A stretch of DNA of 64,000 bases from Rhynchonema sp. JSB1_4 (taxonomy: Eukaryota; Nematoda; Chromadorea; Monhysterida; Xyalidae): positions 34,836 through 98,835 of the forward strand of contig JASAMV010005838.1 of NCBI GenBank assembly GCA_030248065.1, read 5' to 3'. Numbering within the stretch: the stretch's first letter is position 1; every line of letters begins with the position of its first letter. A program made the position numbers and the translations under genes. Positions 10,504-23,104 of the stretch are shown here, in pieces. The notes beneath the pieces were generated by a model. That model worked only from the letters and a program-made list of their open reading frames with translations. It was not told the DNA's origin and searched no databases.

Positions 10504-13500
10504 CGTCGTTGAGTTTAATCGATAATATCCGCAAAATCAATCAATAATTATGCCAATCGTAATCGATTATAAGATTATGTTGATCGATGGTCGGTGTGAA
10601 GCCATTCAATATTCGAATCAAAGTTGAATTATCGTCGTCGGTGTTGGTTCAAGCCATTTATGTTTGTTGAGTGTGTTGTTGAAGTTTTGTCCAAGACCGA
10701 CGAGTTTTTGTTGATAATTTGTTGTTGATGGTTGGGTCTGGGTCGCTTGAATGAAAAAATATAAGTTATGTACATGCAGATTTTGTAATTTGCAACACAA
10801 GACAGGCATGCTGTCCAAAAATGGTGTTTATTGGCGCGGTGTGGCAGTTTGTAGTGGTAAGCAATGCACAGTGGTTGGTTTCTGCAAAATGAGTCAGCCA
10901 AAAAACCCTGCAAACATAATGGGGCTGGGCGTCTTGTAGAACATTGGTGTACAACATCAAGTGTGCAGTGTGGTTGTCATCAAACATTTTCTGTAAAAAA
11001 TGCAGTAATTATTGGGTCCCGGGAGTGAATTAAACGTGGGTAAAAGCTACACAGTGCACCCACGATCCTTGTATATATGTATACCTAACAACAAATGAAT
11101 GCGCAGAAAAAATCATTGGTGTGCAAGGTGCAATGCCAAGATGGCAAGCAACCAAAGTCGTTAAAAAACGATACACACTTTCTCTCTGTGCGAGCGGGGA
11201 TACAAAAGGCATGGGGGCTGCAGACAGTTTATGGACTTATGCAACGCACCCAGGTATACAAGATGAGCACTTTTTGAATATGCACGCTCACACGTGTTAA
11301 TTTTGAACATAGTGCTACATATTACCTGCCTGCGCATCAAAGACATAAATAAAAATTGTGATGACGCATGTTGCCATCAAGGGGGAGTGTGAAAAAAGAG
11401 AAAGGCGGGGAGCTGCATATCCCATAAAAGGGATGGACTCACATTTCACTGCATATATGTTTAAAGGGCAGGGGAAAATTTTAACAATAAAGTGTCGAAA
11501 CACTATTTGGCAGCTGGGAAATGGATGTCATCAAGCCAGAATCCCACTAGAAACATCTGATGTAATTCAATCCTATTTTTTCGAAATAAAGTACCTTTGG
11601 CAGCCCCATCAAAGTGTTGACGCACCTCATTTGCTTTGGCGCGCTGCAAAGTAAACGAAATGAGCAAAAAGTAAATATAAAGCGCACTTGAAAGCATTAT
11701 AATGAAAAGCAAATGCTGCATTATTTTCATCTATCACGCGCTGGCGATTTTTTTTCTCTCGCGCGCTTCGCGTTGCAAAACCATCAAAAGCTGCGCGCGC
11801 GGGCAAAAAATCCCTTTTCACGAAACTTGAATGCTGCCCATCAGAATGTTTCAATTAAATGTGCGTTTTATTTTAATCGGATTGCTTAAAGAATAAATTA
11901 AAAGATGAACTTCTATTATAAGTGGTGAAAATGCCGATCAGACAAAATTAACCGCACGCATGCACTAAAACAACCCCGAATAAATGTATATTTGACGGTT
12001 ACAAGAAATGACTTGTTTATCAAAATGCTACCACGATCGTAATATACACAGCAGCATAACAGTAAACAACCAACCCCGCTTTTCTTTTAATTCCGAGCGT
12101 ATATAGTAAAAACGAAACAGACGAGTGCTCCTTTTGCCAACAGTGGTAGAGTATCAGAACGTTAGGAAGAAATAAATAATTCGATTTGGTGCCTAGTACA
12201 CCTAAAACCAACTGAGAGCTCCGCACTGACTTTTGGTTTGGCCGAAACACAAGAAAGAAACAGATGTGAAGCGTGATCTATAGGTTTGGGGTCGATTTGA
12301 GACTGAAAAACGCTAATTTCTTACTTGTTGTTTGTTGGTTTGAGGTTGCGCGATTCCCGCATGTTCTAGCCATAAATAAGTGAGTCAGTGCACCACGTAG
12401 TAAATTTTAAATTAAGTAGTATAGTAGTGGTGTAGTAGCAAAAAAGGTATACCCATGCACTGCACAGTGCGCCGTACATATTTTTGAACACAAGCCTATA
12501 TTCGGTTTTTAAAAATTGGAACTGCTAGATGTACAAGTAGTGGCATATGGCCTGAATCAGAGAATCAAGTTGTGAAACCGCAGGAACACAATGGTGCAAT
12601 ATTCGCAAATTACAAGACAAAGTCGTGTCGCGTGCTGTAAAAACTCAAAAAAGTGTGATTTACGGAAAAGTACCTAGATTTTCTGTCCGATATCTGGAAT
12701 ATCTGAGTCATGTCACATGACACTTTGGAGGGAGCTGCACGCGACGCTAAACATAGGGTATACAGGCAGGCATGGGTACACTCATCCGTTTTGACAGAGA
12801 AACTAAAAACGTAAACATCGTGTACTTTTGAATATCTCAAAATAAATAAAAATAATAATATAACATTTATTCACATCTGTGCATGCTGAGATGTGTCATC
12901 CTTCGATTTTCCTGGACTTACGAAACAAAAAATTGCGCTTTTGTGATATAATTTTGTACCCGATGTTTGCCAAACAGCCCCAATCCGCGACAACCACCTG
13001 CCCTAAAGCCAGTTTGATATGAACAAAAATAAACATTTTTTCTATTTATTCAGATCGTTCTGATATTGCGCGCCGATGCTAATCACAAAAATCAACAACA
13101 TTGCTTTTGCAATTTCAGCTCGGCTTAAAACTGAACTTCGTATCTCTCTCTGTCTGATATGAAATCATAGAAAAGTGGGGGTGTGGACAAAAATAATGGT
13201 TTACTTTTTTTATGATTTTCATTGTTGTGATATGATGTCTACGTATATACATACTGCAGATCAAACTTGTACAACAATAGGAAAGCGCAACGGCAGTTAA
13301 CAGATCTTATGGAGGAAAAAAGTTGACAGATTGAAGAAACGAACAACTTTAACGACACCTTGATTCTGGTTCTATCAATTATTGGGTGGTAGTCGAGTCA
13401 CAAAAAATAGTATCGGGGAATGGGAAAATTGCGAGTTTCAGAAAATAGATAAATTCAACCGGTTGGGTGGGTCCAGTGCGGAAATTAGAACTTGGCCAAC

Positions 13501-15559
13501 ACCGGTGGAGAGATTGATGGTCTTTTTTAGATTTTTTTCTGCGCGCGGAATACAAACCCACTCAGGGATAGAAGTGCAAAAAGGTGTTTGTTCCAAAAAT
13601 TGAAAAAGCGAAGCCCGCAGAAATATATACATACATGAATGCATATCAGTTGCGAGCTGAATCCTGCGCTAAAACAAATACGTATATATAAAGTTGGTGC
13701 CCCAGATATTTTTTGATGTTTGGAAATTATACAGCGCCGCGTTGCGTGGGCAAAGGTTGGTAAAAGGTGCAGGGGTTGAGGCATTTTTGGAAACAGCACT
13801 TTGAAAAAAAGACTGAAATTTGAGCAAGTGTCGAAATTCGGGACCAAATGCTATCATGTGAACACTGTCACAAAAAAGCACACGCCCACACATGAAACAG
13901 GGCAAAGCCTGGAATCTAAAACAGCCCGTTTTGCCCTGGAAATGGTCCGATAACAATCCATAATTGGATTACGCATGGATAAAATAGCGATGGAAAAATA
14001 TGTAGATGAAACAGCGGTGGAAAAGTATATCTGGTGCAGTTATCAGGGACTTTGTTACAAAATTCATCATGTTCAAGCTGCAGTATAATACCTAAAGCTA
14101 CGGGTAATGTCAACGGTCAAGGTTTCGCCAATAATGGGAAGCTTGAGTTTGAGCCAACGCAAATATCCAACCTACAAAGGCACATAGGCCAACTTATGTA
14201 TGTATGTGTAATAACGGCTGAGGTTCAGGCATTTGCCGTTTTTTTCACCTCTGTTTTTCCCCGCCGCCCTGCACGTAACAGCTTTGCTTATCATGGGTAT
14301 AGAATTAATCAGCTGAAAAATAACAGTATTGTTCATGATACAGTTCGACCATGTTTCTGGAACATTATTTTGATGGAAAACATGCGTGATAAAGTTCTGT
14401 TGATGTGGCAAATTTATCGGAGGTTAGTACCCGTAAAATGTGTCAGGGCATTTTTATTTACACTCAAAATGAAACGCAGACTGAAATTTACTCTTGTGAT
14501 AGGAATCATAAATTGGTGAGCGATTCTGACCCTTGAAGTAAATGTATATGTAGTCGTGGTTTTAGTTCCCACCTGAACTACATACATACTGTATATAGCC
14601 AGGCTTTTACCAGGACCTGGGGGACTTTATGGTGCAGAAGCAAGAAACGACAGAATTGTTCACTCAACAATAAGGTAAGAAGTTTGGGACCAGGAATCCA
14701 GTTGATACAAAACTACATGTATGTGCACATATTATCTGCAACAACAACCTAAAAGTACATATCGCATAAGGAACAAACTTGACTTCGATTCCGATTGATG
14801 TGCGTGACAAAACACGCCCCGAGCATGTATGTAAACGTGTGTAGATGCACCTCCTTTAAGTACATATGTACATACTGTACATGTGTTCACCTTTATTTGG
14901 ACACTTCTGCACTTCCGTCACTGACTACGGCTGAGCAAGACGAACGAATTTTTGGAATTCCGAGGAGCAAAGCAGTTCTGACATACTTCGCACCTGAGTT
15001 TTCCATTAAGTGCCCCGTGGACACCCTCCAGGTCCAATAGAGAAGAGATTCAAGTGAGAGCACCCTGTAAACGGAGGCAGGGGTACTGAAATGGAAGTCT
15101 CAGGGTTCACAAACTGCGCTTTATCTGCTGACCACACGAGCGCTACTCCACTCACTGTCAGGAAATCAAGTTTTGATAGTAAAAATATGAAAATGTCAAC
15201 CGCACTACTTGAAACGTTTTGCACAAACGTAATGCAGCACATTAATGTTAAGCCGAAACACAATACAATGCTTGAGACGATTGAAGTAATACTTACTTAC
15301 AAATAGGTGGCTCATACATATTATATGAGTTTTGCCAGGAGTATGCGTAGCTCACTAAGTCAAATTTTTGCAGCTGAAGCGTTTTCTCTTTTTACTCGCT
15401 TAAATTGTTGACGCAATCGACCCACAAACATTTTGTAGCAAAAAATGCCGATTGCCCTTGTAGTCTTTAAAATTATGAAATTTTACATGGACTCAACGTT
15501 GGAACTGTTCAAGGTTAAATTGGCCCTTGGTTTGGTTAAGTGGGTATTGTAGAGCGACT
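10504..15559. other. Gene-free stretch upstream of the Shank-like start
   Basis: The first few hundred bases should hold the 5' UTR and promoter of the Shank-like gene, with repeated ATCGAT-like motifs at 10376-10590, but I cannot place a transcription start. The rest has no supported exon; frames such as 14034-14519 have no motifs. GCGC-rich patches occur near 11750-11800. Confidence 0.35.
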
Positions 15560-16654
15560 GTTTTAAAGCTGCTGGCCAACAACCCATCGACCGCATTTAA
15601 TCTTGGGGGCAGTGCACATACATGTAAGTATCGTGTAGGCAAAGTTGGGATATCGTGTTACTCGACTCTGACTAGGGGAGTCGATTGGTTGGTACTTGAT
15701 GTTTCACGGCCGGGTTGAAGCTTGCCCCTTGGTAAAAAATGCAAAATTGATGCCGGCTTCCCCCCGTGGAAAGGACAATTTGCGGCAAATTTAATAATTT
15801 CAGAATGTCAACCTCCAAAATTTATTACATCAATATGATACAATGCTTTGAAGAAGACAGCCTGTGCCATAAAGGAGAACACGCATTTAGTTCGAAAAAT
15901 CTGCTGTTTTTGAGCACTGTTTTTTTCGCCGATAATTTTAAGCATCCGTGGTTAACCAGCAAATGTGTTGATAGGACATAAACTTCCTCTAATTATTGTG
16001 TACATACATACATAACCTGTGCTTTTGAGTTCTCTGCACACAACACAGCTACTACAATAATTCGGACAATATGCGCAAGTCGGTAATTATTAGCGCGCGT
16101 GCTCAAAAACAACGTGCAGATTCGAGCACTCAAAAATGTTTTGCCTTTTTGGGGTCGCACATGCGCGTAATGCCCGACTTGCGCATGTTGTCCGAATTAT
16201 TGTATTAGCTGTGTTTGGTGCAGTGTGCTCAAAATCACAGGTTATGTATGCAAAAATTAGAGGTTTTTAATGTCCGATCAACGTATTTGCTGGTTAACCA
16301 CAGATGCTTAAAATTATCGGCAAAGAAAACGGTGACCAAAACCGCCAGATTTTTGGAACTGAATGTGTTCTCCTTTAGGATATTAGCTGTATGTCATATT
16401 GATGAAATCAATGTTGGTGCTTGACATTCTGAAATTATGAAACGTTGCCGTGAATTGTCCTTTCCACGGGAATCCAGCATAATTTTTACATTTTTTTACG
16501 AGAGGGCAAACGTCAGCCAGGCTGTGAAACATCAGGAAGCAACCAATCGCCTCCCCAAGTCGGGGTCGAACAACACGACATCCCGTTTTTGTTTATGTGC
16601 ACTGCCCCCGAGATTGAAAGCGGTCGATGGGTTGTTGACCAGCAGCTTTAAAAC
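15560..16654. mobile_element. 1.1-kb palindromic element
   Basis: The outer arms are gttttaaagctgctgg (15560) and its complement ending at 16654. Further inward pairs are aacccatcgaccgc/gcggtcgatgggtt, gggggcagtgcac/gtgcactgccccc, and ccgtggaaaggacaatt/aattgtcctttccacgg. The centre is near 16107. Each arm carries one copy of the 11-mer TGATGTTTCAC (15697-15707 and, inverted, 16524-16534). No transposase is present. Confidence 0.7.
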
Positions 16655-19600
16655 TAACTTTTACGAACGCTCGAAGATGAGCACTAAAAGGCGAGACGAA
16701 AAGGTAATGACAACATTTACCTCTGCCAAAGCCAGTCTCATATCACGCGCATTATCTGCCTTGCGCTGCTCTGCACTGGTGATGTTTCATGGTTGGTGGA
16801 GGTTCCACACAGAACAATAGGAACTGCATATGGAACTACGTGAAACATAGTTCAAGTACAGCAATATATCGCGATAACATTACTCTCTGAACAGGTCTGA
16901 TAATGGATAAAGATCGGCAGACCCGCAAGATTCCCTTTGACGAGTGGAAACATGCGCGAGAACACAAAATTGATATCTAGAGATCATAAATAGTCTTATT
17001 AGAATCTTGGTAGAACGAGGTCTCGCTGGGACACGGCATTTATCACCTAAATAATGTTTTCCAGACAACAGAAATTGCACGGGTGTTTGTTGTGCCACAA
17101 GTGATTTGATATGGTTGTTGTTGTAAAAATTAACGTTCACACCGGGTCAGTGTGGAGTTTGAAGATGCACTTCTAGATTTCATACCATGAAAACAGCACT
17201 GTATTTCGTACTCTAGAGGGTTTAAGATGGTAGACATTCGTTTGTTACAATAATCTATAGTAATAAAAAGTTAAGACAGGGCATGGTCGACGAATCTAAA
17301 CGCCAAATAAATAAAGTCACCCACTCGTGTGGCATGCATGGGAAGACTAGTGCACTGGTCTTATTATACTGTGTTCAAAAACATACAAATTTTACAAAAA
17401 TATTGTAATAATATGCAGAATAATAATAAATTGCATAGAGCGTTGCCAAAAGTTTTTGATCTTCCAAAACCACATTGTATCAACACGGCATGGGGATCTA
17501 CAAAGAACTATTCCAAATTCCTTCCAACGAAATCAAGTAAAACGTCAGTCAAACGATCGGAGACATTAAATTGGTCGGTTTTTATATTTAACCGCTAATG
17601 CCAAGACGTTGAATTTTCGTTTGTTAAGATTGTACAGCATTCTTTCGTGAAAATACATATATGTCCGATTTCCGATGAATAAACATTGCAAGTAGTATGG
17701 AACTGAACAAGATTGTTTCGCGAAACAAACTATAATCCCGATGAATAAGGAACGCAAATAAATATAGCGGTTGAACAATTCGGCCCAGCATCAATGATGT
17801 GGGCATTTAAACGGCAATATCTTGATACTATCCAATGCCAACATTTTGAAGTCGGCTCGCTGCTTGACGCCTTCACATAAAAATCAGCGAACGGGCAGTT
17901 TAATTTAAATTTGGGGCTAGAGGTCACGCGTGTGAGAGGCGTCTGGGAGCCTGACCACGCACGCAAAATGAAAATTATGTGTCGTAAAATAGATCTTTTG
18001 GAAGGGCTAAAATGCACTGACCATTTGGATTATGCTTTCCCAGACGTCACTAAGAGCCCCAATTCATCAAGCAGCACACAACGTTCAGTTCGACGTACAT
18101 ACAGCACTGACGATGCACTGATGCACCATCTGTGTACGAAAACCAAAACAACACGCATCGGGATGAAAGTACATTCTGTAGCTAAATTCATTATATGTAC
18201 TTCGCAAGTTCCGCTGTAAACTATCAACGCTGTATGTGTTTTGTCAATAAAAGCCTGCGAAAGTAGAAAATCTTGCGGAGGCGAGGACTCTCTAAGGATC
18301 GGGAATTACAAGAGCGTTGAAGCGTATAAACATCACGTGATGCGAGATTATGCTCAGATCATCGCAGTGGATACAAAAGTGTTTCCAGTTTGCAAAATTA
18401 CCTACATATCTAAAAGTGTAGCGTTTCGGTCAGCGACGCCACAAAGATAGAACCAGCCACTAAAAATTTCGTCAAGATTTATGTACATACTGTACTGTAC
18501 ATACATGTCACCGCTACAATAAAACAGCTGACGAAAATACGATCAATTTCGATCGGAGTTTATTCTGATTGATAAAGCCAATCGGCAAACTTCCTACGCG
18601 CATCTCAGCCAGTGCGTGAAGTCAGGTCATTTATTAGAAGATTGGAATTTCTGCCAATGAGGATACTCCTGCAACAATTCTTACGATGGTGGAGGGATGC
18701 TAGCAATGTTTGGCGATATTATTTGCGGTATTTACCAATTTGTAGTTGGAATGACCATCACGCACAGACAGATGGTGTACCAGGTCATCGTCAGCGATGC
18801 CATGATCGATCCAACACAATGACGGGAAGCTACCGCAGTTTTCCGTCTTGAGCCCCAGGGGCTCTATTCGGAAAAGTTGCGAAAATACATATGACTTTTT
18901 GTCAGGAATGTTCTTCCCAAATAAAGCCCAGAGGGGTTCCATTTGGAAAGCCCTCAAGGCGCTAATCAGCGATAAAGTGTTTGATCCATTTTACTTTGCG
19001 TCAGGACGCGTATAAATGCATCACATGCACACGAAACAACCGGAAAGCATTAGGCTGCTCTATTTGGAAAATCTACCGAATTGAGCCCCATGTGGGGTAC
19101 TATTCGGGGGGATAGGGGAAGCTGAAGACGGCAAACTCCGGTACATGTCTATGCTGCGACAATGTTGGTTATTATTTATTATGCGAGTCTGTTAGCAGTG
19201 GGTTCAGGGTCTGGGCATCGGGTCACTTGTATACCTGAGTTTCCTCACTTCAAACGGGGCTGTGTGAAACGATTGCACTGGGGAAACACGACTGAAGGAG
19301 ATGGTTGCGGATAATTATTCAGAAATACTGTGCGCCAGGCAGAATACGGGCAGCTCAATTTTAGAACGGCAAGTAAAATAATGGAAATAATTATAATGCG
19401 CATTCAACAGCAACTGATATCCGCTGGAAAAAAGTTCTACTTTTATTTATAATGTATGTTTCCAATTGATTTTTGCACAGATTAGTTGTAATCGAAACAA
19501 TCGCTCTGCAGCGTTGACCATGCTGATGCAGAATCAAACCACTCCCACGGAATGAAAATTAAAAGAAAACGGGGAATAAATTGAAATGTCAAATATGCAA

Positions 19601-20100
19601 TAGTGACAAATGCTTCGCGCGGATAGGATAAAAACACGCGCAAAATGCATTTTGTTGTTTCACAAAAAGTGAAAGAACTTTTCCGCAAAATCATGATTTG
19701 TGTCTTGTGTGATTATACTGTGTATCTACTTGTGCAAACGTTGTTTCTACATAATGATTTCAAACGACTACAGTTACTATACAGCATTTCTAACGGAAAG
19801 TACAGCACGTTGCGCGCTGTAGCAAGTGTAGAATTATGACAAAAAAAGTCTAACGACCTGCAAGTAAGTTGAAACTAAAGTTCGTGTCACACATGGGTGT
19901 AATATCGACGATTATTGAGACGAAAGTCGAAGTCAGAGAGTGAAAATTCGAGGTCAATTTGTTACTTAGGTGCGCTTGCTACGAAATACACATACGGTAC
20001 AGTGCCAGCTGCAACTTTAGATGAATTCTGCATGTACGCGTGCAGCACGCGTGCGTACGCATGCATGTCTTTGACTCCAGCAAACACAAAAGTATAGGAG
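16655..20100. other. Gene-free stretch with GGGGCTCTATTCGG-like motifs
   Basis: No exon is supported. Copies of a short palindromic motif of the type aataaagccc...gggctctattcgg lie at about 18850-18875, 18917-18945 and 19078-19105. The rest is AT-rich non-coding sequence. Confidence 0.35.
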
Positions 20101-20160
20101 GCCGAATGCACCACACGGTGCACTCGGCCGAATGCACCACACGGTGCGTGCACGGTGCTG
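20101..20160 (+). repeat. Tandem duplication of a ~27-bp unit
   Basis: The string gccgaatgcaccacacggtg occurs twice in a row, followed by a cgtgcacggtg partial copy. Confidence 0.7.
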
Positions 20161-20185
20161 AAGTGATCAAAGGCGTGCATGCATA

Positions 20186-20341
20186 AGTCCCATCAGACGA
20201 CTGTTGCGGTTCCACGTATTTCGAAAAACAATACAAAGAGAAATTGGGTATGTTTATGCATCGTCGATTTCTCTTTCTATTCTTTTCGGAATGTTTCGAA
20301 ACACGTGGAACCGTTACAGGGCGTCTGATGGCTGGACTATG
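20186..20341. mobile_element. Foldback MITE, family B (small copy)
   Basis: The left arm (agtcccatcagacga, then ggttccacgtatttcgaaa) pairs with the right arm (tttcgaaacacgtggaacc, then gcgtctgatggctggact). Related copies are at 22918-23104 and 44921-45557. Confidence 0.65.
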
Positions 20342-20349
20342 CGCACGCG

Positions 20350-22060
20350 TGCATGCAGAATTCGCCCAAAGTTGCAGTTGGTACTGTTCGCAATGTTCCA
20401 AAGTTTCACCTGTTGGGTGAGTCAATTTTCGAGGATAATATACATAGATCGAGAGATCAATAAACCAGCATTTAGTGATAAAACTGGGAAAATCGTGCTA
20501 TTACCAGTGTTTGGCGGCTATGTAACGCTGTGAAGTCTGAACTCCAGCAAATGTCTTAAATGCACAAAGTCTCTAATTACACAATTCACGAAAATTTTCC
20601 CGAAACTTGCGGCGAACTTGCTCCTGTACCCGTAGATCAATTGTTGGAATTTATTGCTCGAAATTATTAACGTGTCCAGGGCGCATTGCGCGCAGACGAA
20701 ATATACATCGTGTTGAGGTGTCAAACAGCAAAATGATTGCAAACTTAAAATTTCACATATACCCGACTGCAAAATGCGCCAGGTTAACGCCAGAAACCGA
20801 CACGTTGTACATTGAATTTTTTTGGACTAAAACGGTGTCATAAACACCTGCATAAACTGCACCGCAACAAGTGTCGGACCAAAGCCTGTTTTCTGCGACA
20901 CAAAGAACAAGTTTTTCGGTGCAAACAGGAAACCAACCGTGTTTACAACTGTAATGATGGTAATCAAAGCATATGCAAATATGCAAATGCAAAATACGAA
21001 CTTTGTACATACGTGAATGTGAACTTTGAGATTGATTGGGTGTTCTTCACTTCAGTCTACAAAAACAGGAGACTTTCATCACATTTTGGGAACAGAAACT
21101 GGAACGCCGATAAACTATGACAAAGACAGATGAAAATGTCAAGCTTGATCAGAACTCAGTGCGATCATAATTATTTCAAATTATCGTTCTCTAAAAACGA
21201 CGAGTGAAAAAATGGTGACACGCGACGAAATATTAGCTTAGACCATGAAATTGACCTGAAAAGATCTTTAAGCGATTAAAACGATAAGTCGTTCACGTTT
21301 CAAGTAATATATATTTTTCTCTTTTTATTTTCCATTTCCGGTTCAATCTACCAAAACCTCTGTGGTCAAGTGACAGCACGTGTGTGTGAAAAAATGTGAA
21401 AAATTAAAAATGAGACAATGATTTCCGCATGTACGATGCCCAGAATGGGATATCTTTGGATCAGACACGACAGATCTTGGGTACCACCTGAAATATCAAG
21501 GCATAATTCCTGGAATCGGAATAAATAGAGAGAAAATGCACATTTCAGTACTCGTGTCCAGTTGACCACGAGGTAGTGTGAGACCATAAATAATGAAGAG
21601 AACTGAACAATCAATGCCCATATGCGCCCGAGGAGCGATAATCCGCGAGCGCGTCGGAGTTTTCCATTTTGCGCGCGGGGAGAAAACGCAATTTTTGACA
21701 CATAAAAACATGACAGCGTGAAAAACGGACGAAAACAGCGGAACGACAAGAGCAAAGTCAAGTGAACAACAATCAAATACTATGCACGTAGTAAAACACG
21801 GAATAAAAGGACAGGCAGAGCCACACCGAAAAGGTACATGTGTATGGCGGGGGAGGAGCATAATAAATCGTGCCAATGTACATATACGTATACAAGGTGC
21901 ATGCACACAGTTTGGGGCTCAGGATGTGTTGGCCACCACAGCCCCAGCCCAAACACGCGTGCGATTAATGTTAAGACGCATGCAGCGACGGACTAACGTT
22001 GTCAAGGTTACTTACACATCGAATAGAGCAAGAACTGCCTTGAAAGGTGGGTGTTTATAG
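20350..22060. other. Gene-free stretch
   Basis: No supported exon, only short frames on both strands without motifs. A GCGCGCGGGG patch lies near 21670. Confidence 0.35.
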
Positions 22061-22130
22061 TCTGATATGCAGTTCCACATGTTTGCAGCAAGTTTTGAGT
22101 CAACAGCTTTTGTCATGGTTTTCACAACAG
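22030..22130 (-). CDS. Possible isolated exon, unknown
   Basis: On the minus strand a frame of about 30 codons with a coding-like composition (MTKAVDSKL, then KHPPFKAVLALFD) ends at a consensus donor, GTGTAAGTAACC. I cannot place its acceptor with confidence, and the frame upstream is interrupted by TAA. No family is recognised and no partner exon was found. Confidence 0.22.
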
Positions 22131-22917
22131 CTTGGGGAATTGCGCATGGCCATTATGTAGCACAATAATCGCGCTGACGAGGTCCTGGTACACCGCCCGT
22201 CTGAGAAAGGCAGGGCTGCCTCGGGTACACAGCGCCATAACACGATTTCCAAACCGACGTAGAATTATCAGGCGAGTATATCCGACGAATAAAGTCCATA
22301 TGAGAGGGGATCAAGCATAGTGAACATGCTGCTATACGTCATACACGACACGCGTGTTGCTGCAGTTTTGAAGAAAAACAACAAAACATGCTCGCATGCA
22401 CATGGTGTGCGCAACACACAACAGGCCCGAGGAGTCACCTCGGGAAATAAAGCGGTGGTTGAACACACCAAAAACGGGCTTCCGTCCGTATGGGGTGCAC
22501 AGCGGGGTTCTTTTTCCACTGCGAAGTTCCACAGAAAATTCGGGAACTTCAATTTGGCAAACCGACCATGTATATTGCGAGACGGTGTTTTGAAAAAATA
22601 ATCACAAATTTTTGAGGAAAGAGAAAATTTTGAAACCGATACGCGCACGATCGGAAGTCCTGTTGAACGAACTGCGAGCATGCGCAATTTGACGCGATAT
22701 ATCTTATTATTTCGAATTGAAAGATCAGATAAAGTCTTGAATAAAAACTAGCCACGCACAACGGATGATTCTTTTGATGTTATCAAAGTGATTGGAGTAC
22801 AGAAATGAAGATGCATTCATTATTAATTGTAATATTGTGACTCGCGAAAGTGCGTGTGCTTGGGATCAAAAGATAATAAAAACTTCTGCTAAGTGTAAAA
22901 AACCAACCACCTGATAA

Positions 22918-23104
22918 GGTAGTCCAACCACGTGCTCATGGGACGACTGCTGCAGTTCCGCGTGTGTTTCGAAACGTTTCAAAAACAAAAGAAAGAGAAA
23001 TTGGTATGCCGATGCGTTGTTGATTTCTCTTTCTTTTGTTTCCGAATGGTTTCGAAACACGTGGAACCGTACGTGGCGTCTCATGAGCTAATGGGTGGGC
23101 TATA
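22918..23104. mobile_element. Foldback MITE, family B
   Basis: The ends are tagtccaaccacgtgctcat and, inverted, atgagctaatgggtgggcta. The internal arms gttccgcgtgtgtttcgaaa and tttcgaaacacgtggaac enclose a pair of agaaagagaaat/atttctctttct sequences. It has the same architecture as 20186-20341 and the larger 44921-45557. Confidence 0.68.

Noticed and set aside
14034..14519. A 161-codon plus-strand frame
   Set aside because: No motif, irregular composition, and no splice or promoter context.
22140..22265. An ankyrin-like stretch (RGSPAFLRRAVYQDL) on the minus strand
   Set aside because: Only loosely like an ankyrin repeat, with no partner repeats and no splice sites, and it lies upstream of the Shank start, so it cannot belong to that gene.
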